Source: Mobilitalea sibirica
Lineage (GTDB): Bacteria; Bacillota; Clostridia; Lachnospirales; Lachnospiraceae
Assembly (NCBI RefSeq): GCF_015999265.1
Contig: NZ_JAEAGR010000002.1
Location: forward strand, 186,001 to 250,000
Reading direction: 5' to 3'
Length of the DNA stretch: 64,000 bases
The notes below the pieces were generated by a model. The model worked only from the letters and a program-made list of their open reading frames with translations, ran no database searches and was not told the origin of the DNA. Made by a program: the position numbers and the translations under genes. This document shows positions 60,158 through 64,000 of the stretch, one piece after another (the first letter of the stretch is position 1; each line of letters starts with the position of its first letter).

Positions 60158-62012
60158 ACTAACCCTCGGCTCGCTTTTCGATGGCAGTGGCGGTTTTCCC
60201 TTGGGCGGTTTGCTTTGTGGCATCGAGCCGTTATGGGCATCCGAAATTGAGCCGTTTCCTTTACGGGTTACAACAAAAAGGCTGCCTTTTATGAAACACT
60301 ACGGTGATGTCTCTTGCCTGGATGGCAGCAATATAGAACCGGTTGATATAATTACATTTGGCTCACCTTGTCAGGATATGTCTGTGGCGGGTAAGCGTGA
60401 TGGCTTGGACGGAGAGCGTTCAAGTCTTTTTTATGATGCCATTCGAATTGTAAAAGAAATGAGGTGTGCAACAGATGGTAAATATCCAAGATACATCGTC
60501 TGGGAAAACGTGCCGGGTGCTTTCTCCTCAAACAAAGGAGAGGACTTCAGATGTGTCCTTGAAAGCATCTGTCACATCAAAGATGAAACCTTATCAGTTC
60601 CTAAAGCTGATAAATGGAGGCAAGCAGGAAATGTCATGGGAGATGATTTCTCCATTGCCTGGCGAGTACTTGACGCTCAATACTGGGGAGTTCCCCAACG
60701 AAGAAAACGCATCTTCCTTGTCGCAGATTTTGCAGGTGGGAGTGCCGGAGAAATACTATTTAAGTCAGAAGGCTTGTCTGGGTATTCTAAGGAGAGCTTC
60801 CGCTCGTGGCAAGGAACTGCCGGTTGTTTTGAAAACGGCATTAGAGAAACAGGCACAAGCAGTGTGATCTTAAATGACCAAGGTGGCAATCGGATGGATA
60901 TCACGGAAGATGTCACTTGCACTCTTCGAGCTGAGGCTCATCACCCACCTTGTGTTGTGGATGCGGCGGTATTTGATAATCACGGAAGAGATACTCGCTT
61001 TACGGGACCGATTGATGTGGCACCAACAATATCTGCTACTTATGGAACAGGCGGTAATAATCAGCCTTTTGTGGTAGGTGATACACCTAAAACTCTTAAA
61101 ATCCGATGTGGCTGTGAGGGCGGTGGCAAAGGTGCTCTTATCCAGAATAATAAATCGGCAACACTATCCTGCAATAATGACCAGACGTTATTTGTCCCGA
61201 AAGCTTATGGTATCTGCTCTAAGGACAGCAATGCCATGAAATCATCCAATCCCAGCAGCGGAGTATATGAGGCCGATACTTCACGAACCATTGATGGAAA
61301 TGGAGGAAATCCTTCCTGCAATCAAGGTGGTATTGCTATTGTAGAAAGTTATGCTCTGCAAGGCTCCATGATTGGAAGAAAAGATAAGAACGGCCCACAG
61401 GGTGACGGGGTTAATGAAAATATAAGTTTTACATTAAATACTGTAGATAAGCACGCTGTTGTTTTCGCTATTGATAGAGAATCTTTCAACTGTGGTCAAA
61501 ATTATGCCAGAAATCTTGGGATTACAGAAGACGGAATATCATCGACACTAAATGCACAAGGGCCAAGTGCTGTGGCAACTCCTACCTACTCTTCAAGCAA
61601 GGCATCATTTTTTACTGCCGCTGAAGAAGAACTAGCAAATACGCTAGTTGCTACTGACTACAAAGACCCTCCGCTTATTAATGATACAGACGGCACCCTA
61701 TACACGGTCAGAAGATTAACTCCGACCGAATGTGCAAGACTTCAAGGTTTCCCGGATTGGTGGTGCAGTAATCTTGCAACAGAAAATCCAACAATGGATG
61801 ACTTACGCACTTGGTATAACATATTTGAAACTCACCGTAAGGTTACGGGAAGTTCAACTAAGCCAAAAACCTTAAAGCAGATATCTAAGTGGCTTAAAGA
61901 CCCACATTCTGATTCTGCAGAATATAAGATGTGGGGCAATGGAGTGGCACTTCCGTGTGTATATTTTGTTTTATCGGGCATTGTGTTTTCCATACAAGAT
62001 ACCGCCGAATAA
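60147..62012 (+). CDS. Phage C5-cytosine DNA methyltransferase with repeat-rich recognition region
   Basis: Protein of 621 residues. Motif I is LGSLFDGSGGFPLGG, motif IV FGSPCQDMS (Cys75), motif VI ENVPG (120-124), motif VIII QRRKR (184-188), motif IX RRLTPTECARLQGFPDWW (522-539) and motif X GNGVALPC (597-604). The region between VIII and IX is unusually long (about 200-520) and holds seven short repeats with a TL/TI core followed by a Val-rich strand. The ATG at 60147 is chosen with GGAGGTGA upstream; the gene overlaps the previous stop. It may protect phage DNA against host restriction. Confidence 0.92.
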   Translation: MRPKLTLGSLFDGSGGFPLGGLLCGIEPLWASEIEPFPLRVTTKRLPFMKHYGDVSCLDGSNIEPVDIITFGSPCQDMSVAGKRDGLDGERSSLFYDAIRIVKEMRCATDGKYPRYIVWENVPGAFSSNKGEDFRCVLESICHIKDETLSVPKADKWRQAGNVMGDDFSIAWRVLDAQYWGVPQRRKRIFLVADFAGGSAGEILFKSEGLSGYSKESFRSWQGTAGCFENGIRETGTSSVILNDQGGNRMDITEDVTCTLRAEAHHPPCVVDAAVFDNHGRDTRFTGPIDVAPTISATYGTGGNNQPFVVGDTPKTLKIRCGCEGGGKGALIQNNKSATLSCNNDQTLFVPKAYGICSKDSNAMKSSNPSSGVYEADTSRTIDGNGGNPSCNQGGIAIVESYALQGSMIGRKDKNGPQGDGVNENISFTLNTVDKHAVVFAIDRESFNCGQNYARNLGITEDGISSTLNAQGPSAVATPTYSSSKASFFTAAEEELANTLVATDYKDPPLINDTDGTLYTVRRLTPTECARLQGFPDWWCSNLATENPTMDDLRTWYNIFETHRKVTGSSTKPKTLKQISKWLKDPHSDSAEYKMWGNGVALPCVYFVLSGIVFSIQDTAE

Positions 62013-62064
62013 AAGAACGTTATTCTCTACATAAAATGCTCGAAATTACTTGCTATTTACAGCG

Positions 62065-62091
62065 TTCAGAGTGATATATGTAGTACCGAAA
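62065..62091 (+). repeat. Upstream motif shared by two prophage genes (copy 1)
   Basis: AGAGTGATATATGTA followed by CCGAAA lies 21 bp before the ATG at 62112; the same block occurs at 63223-63250. TGATATAT looks like an extended -10 box. The intergenic distance to 62012 is 99 bp. Confidence 0.5.
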
Positions 62092-62111
62092 AATGAAAGG
62101 CGGTATGAAAA

Positions 62112-62915
62112 ATGAAGATAAATTATAACATTACAGGTCCAAAACGAAAATCGCTGGTAGGAGCTATCAGCCTGGAACTAAATGCTCCGACGATATACCT
62201 TGGTGCACCTACCTTTGCTTACGAAGTAGGAGGCTACCACATCGATAAGAATGGAATGCTCGAGGGTGAGGACAATCCCAACTTGGTTGCTGACCTTCAG
62301 GGATTGCATGACTTCAAAGCAATTACAGAAGAATATGACACCCCACTTCCTGAACCAGAACCAGTGCCGGAGGATATCCAAATTCCTTACGAAGCAGCTC
62401 TTGGCGGAAGGGTCAGCCCTTGCCATGATTATGAGGAGCCACCCGTATATGTAGAACCTGAGCAAAGTGACGAGGTCGAAACTAACCGGTTGACCATTGA
62501 TTTGCCAAGGTCGTCTTTCACAGATATGGCTCTTGAAAACCTCAAGCGATTAGTAGAAAGCAAAGCGTCCTTAATAAAAAAGGCTTTAGCTACTGATTGC
62601 ATCCCTATAATGACAACCGAAGAAAGTATCAGTTTCCCTTGGTTTCAAGGAGAGCTTACCTCGGATGAGGTCAAAGCCTACACTCATTTTGTAACAGCAC
62701 TATGTGAGACGGCAAAAACTCAGCAGAGAGTCAATGCTACCGAAAAGCAAGTAGAAAATGAAAAGTACGCTTTTCGCTGTTTCCTAATCCGTCTCGGTTT
62801 CGTAGGCTTCGAATACAAAGCGGAACGCAAAATCCTGCTAAAAAACTTGACCGGCAACAGTGCCTTTAAAAATGGTGCTCCGAGTAAAGCTGAGGAGGTA
62901 ATGGCTGATGAATAA
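62112..62915 (+). CDS. Hypothetical phage protein (virulence-related type)
   Basis: Protein of 267 residues. The N-terminus is beta-rich (MKINYNITGPKRKSLVGAIS), followed by a Pro/Glu-rich linker (about 77-125) and a helical C-terminal domain (about 130-260, TETNRLTID onward). It is found before DUF4314 genes in Clostridia prophages, where it is often called virulence-related; no function is established. AAAGGCGGT precedes the ATG. Confidence 0.75.
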   Translation: MKINYNITGPKRKSLVGAISLELNAPTIYLGAPTFAYEVGGYHIDKNGMLEGEDNPNLVADLQGLHDFKAITEEYDTPLPEPEPVPEDIQIPYEAALGGRVSPCHDYEEPPVYVEPEQSDEVETNRLTIDLPRSSFTDMALENLKRLVESKASLIKKALATDCIPIMTTEESISFPWFQGELTSDEVKAYTHFVTALCETAKTQQRVNATEKQVENEKYAFRCFLIRLGFVGFEYKAERKILLKNLTGNSAFKNGAPSKAEEVMADE

Positions 62916-63135
62916 CTTTCCTTCAAGAGAAACTGTTGAGCGCATCCGCAAGCAATACCCAGCGGGCTGCCGAGTAGAACTTGTTCGTATGGACGATTTT
63001 CAAGCACCTCCTATGGGAACGAAAGGAATTGTCACTGGAGTAGATGACACAGGTAGTATTATGGTTCGCTGGGAGAATGGTTCTTCTTTAAATGTGGTTT
63101 ACGGAGAGGATTTGTGCAGGAGAATCGAAGATTAA
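62908..63135 (+). CDS. DUF4314 protein
   Basis: Protein of 75 residues, a small beta-barrel-like unit: ETVERIRKQYPAGCRVELVRM, then PPMGTKGIVTGVDDTGSIMV (split) and WENGSSLNVVYGEDLCRRI. It matches DUF4314 in length and pattern. It overlaps the upstream gene by eight bases. The role in the phage is unknown. Confidence 0.88.
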   Translation: MNNFPSRETVERIRKQYPAGCRVELVRMDDFQAPPMGTKGIVTGVDDTGSIMVRWENGSSLNVVYGEDLCRRIED

Positions 63136-63222
63136 TATGCACACTTTTCGCTTGAAAAAGCGGAGTAAGATTGTGTAAAAAATGACTGTATTTATCGAAT
63201 AATTGTCTTGATATATAAGCCT

Positions 63223-63250
63223 TTTAGAGTGATATATGTATATGCCGAAA
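63223..63250 (+). repeat. Upstream motif shared by two prophage genes (copy 2)
   Basis: AGAGTGATATATGTA followed by CCGAAA lies 33 bp before the amidoligase ATG at 63283. It matches copy 1 except for two or three bases in the middle. Confidence 0.5.
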
Positions 63251-63282
63251 GGACAAATACACTTTAAAAGGAGCAAGAATCA

Positions 63283-64000
63283 ATGTTAAATAAGAATTTT
63301 GGAATTGAAATTGAGTTCACAGGAATAACAAGAAACGAAGCCGCCAAGGTTGCTGCCGAATACCTAAACGGAACGGTCACTGACACAGGCGACTATTACG
63401 ATACCAAGAAGATTACTACTGCTGACGGGCGGGTTTGGAAGATTATGAGCGACGGAAGCATTTCTTGCCAGAAGAAACAAGGACGGCAGAAAGTTGCAGC
63501 AACAAGAGAATACAGCGTAGAGCTGGTAAGCCCCATCCTAACCTACCAGGGAGACATTGAAACACTGCAGGAATTGGTACGCAGGCTACGCAAGGTAGGA
63601 GCTTTCACCAACAACTCCTGCGGAATACACATCCACTTGGACGGAGCAGACCACACAGCAAGGAGTATACGAAACTTTGTAAACATCATCGCAAGCAAGA
63701 ACGACCTTTTCTACAAGGCATTGCAGATTGAACCTTCACGAATAGGATATTGCAAAAAGATGGATGAGATTCTGGTGGAAAAAATCAACCGCAAGAAACC
63801 AAAAACGCTGGCACAGATTGAGAGCCTTTGGTATGAGGGTTATAGCGAAAGTACCAATCGACATTACCATTCAAGCCGATACCATTTTCTTAATCTGCAC
63901 AGCTTTTTCAACGGAAACCACACGGTCGAACTCAGAGGATTTAACAGCGAACTTCATGCAGGCAAGATTAGAAGCTACATTGTTCTCGCCCTTGCACTGA
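63283..64000 (+). CDS. Amidoligase-family protein (3' end outside window)
   Basis: An open frame from the ATG at 63283 (AAAGGAGC upstream) to the window end, 239 residues so far. It starts NFGIEIEFTGITRNEA, the substrate-binding start of the COOH-NH2 ligase (amidoligase) family, and continues with YSVELVSPIL, CGIHIHLDG and HTVELRGFNSELHAGKI. Such enzymes form amide bonds and occur in phages next to gamma-glutamyl cyclotransferase-like genes, probably modifying the host surface or phage proteins. The C-terminal part is missing because the window ends. Confidence 0.85.
   Translation, partial: MLNKNFGIEIEFTGITRNEAAKVAAEYLNGTVTDTGDYYDTKKITTADGRVWKIMSDGSISCQKKQGRQKVAATREYSVELVSPILTYQGDIETLQELVRRLRKVGAFTNNSCGIHIHLDGADHTARSIRNFVNIIASKNDLFYKALQIEPSRIGYCKKMDEILVEKINRKKPKTLAQIESLWYEGYSESTNRHYHSSRYHFLNLHSFFNGNHTVELRGFNSELHAGKIRSYIVLALAL

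Noticed and set aside
60466..60867. 133-codon plus-strand frame inside the phage C5 methyltransferase
   Set aside because: A shadow frame of conserved methyltransferase motifs with no domain of its own.
63764..64000. 78-codon frame at the window end
   Set aside because: It is a shadow; the amidoligase frame starting at 63283 is open over the whole stretch and shows family motifs.
1..64000. tRNA or rRNA genes
   Set aside because: No cloverleaf-like segment with a T-loop GTTCGA and acceptor pairing, and no rRNA signature, was found by eye; a tRNAscan or Infernal run would settle this.

Overview
The window looks like the chromosome of a low-GC anaerobic Firmicute, most likely a Clostridia member of the Lachnospiraceae type. 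The signs are AT-rich coding sequence, strong AGGAGG ribosome binding sites, consensus TTGACA/TATAAT promoters, a clostridial-type ThiC, PadR and OmpR-family regulators, and a prophage whose genes resemble those of gut Clostridia phages. This placement is an inference; no rRNA or tRNA gene is present to confirm it.

Left part (1-42240), core-like chromosome. After the 3' end of a manganese catalase gene comes a neat seven-gene operon (promoter 684-712, terminator 8576-8615). It encodes an anchored transglutaminase-like protein, an Asp/Glu-racemase-family enzyme, a DltA-like adenylation enzyme, a carrier protein, a DltB-like MBOAT transferase, a DltD-like SGNH-fold protein with Cys at the nucleophile position, and a lipoprotein. 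This resembles a dlt (D-alanylation) pathway rebuilt around a different amino acid and is the best candidate here for an under-described system. Then follow a 19-Cys copper-storage-like protein, a two-component system divergent from a small exported protein, an esterase, a zinc alcohol dehydrogenase, an MBL hydrolase, a YetF-like membrane protein, and a TPP-riboswitch-controlled thiamin cluster (thiW, thiC, thiM, thiE, thiD). That cluster makes HMP de novo but salvages thiazole. Next come a lamin-tail-domain/phospholipase C-like pair, an amidase, a diguanylate cyclase, a DinB-like protein, a small basic protein gene on the minus strand, a PadR regulator with an ABC-2 exporter, a Met/His-rich metal-sensing two-component locus, a membrane spermidine-synthase-like protein, a lipoprotein and rlmD. 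A near-palindrome ATATCCAACGTTGGATAT recurs at three places and probably marks the PadR regulon.

Middle (42240-49600), defence island. A block of 31-bp tandem repeats is followed by a LlaJI-type restriction-modification operon: two C5-cytosine methyltransferases (the first with an extra integrase-like N-terminal domain), a McrB-like NTPase and a PD-(D/E)XK nuclease. Its promoter -35 box lies inside a perfect palindrome carrying two inverted GACGC sites, which suggests methylation-controlled expression. A convergent gene for an unrecognised protein with a C-terminal zinc-knuckle-like motif follows.

Right part (49700-64000), the left/middle part of a prophage: a structured leader with terminator, a sigma-like protein, an antirepressor, a DUF4406-like protein, a VapE primase/helicase, a VRR-NUC nuclease, a SNF2 helicase broken by a 5-bp duplication in its Walker A motif, an ArpU/DUF1492-like regulator, an HNH nuclease, the small terminase, a phage S-adenosylmethionine synthetase, a ParB-fused N4/N6 DNA methyltransferase, a C5 methyltransferase with a repeat-rich recognition region, DUF4314, and an amidoligase cut by the window end. 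No integrase or attachment site is visible, so the prophage continues to the right.
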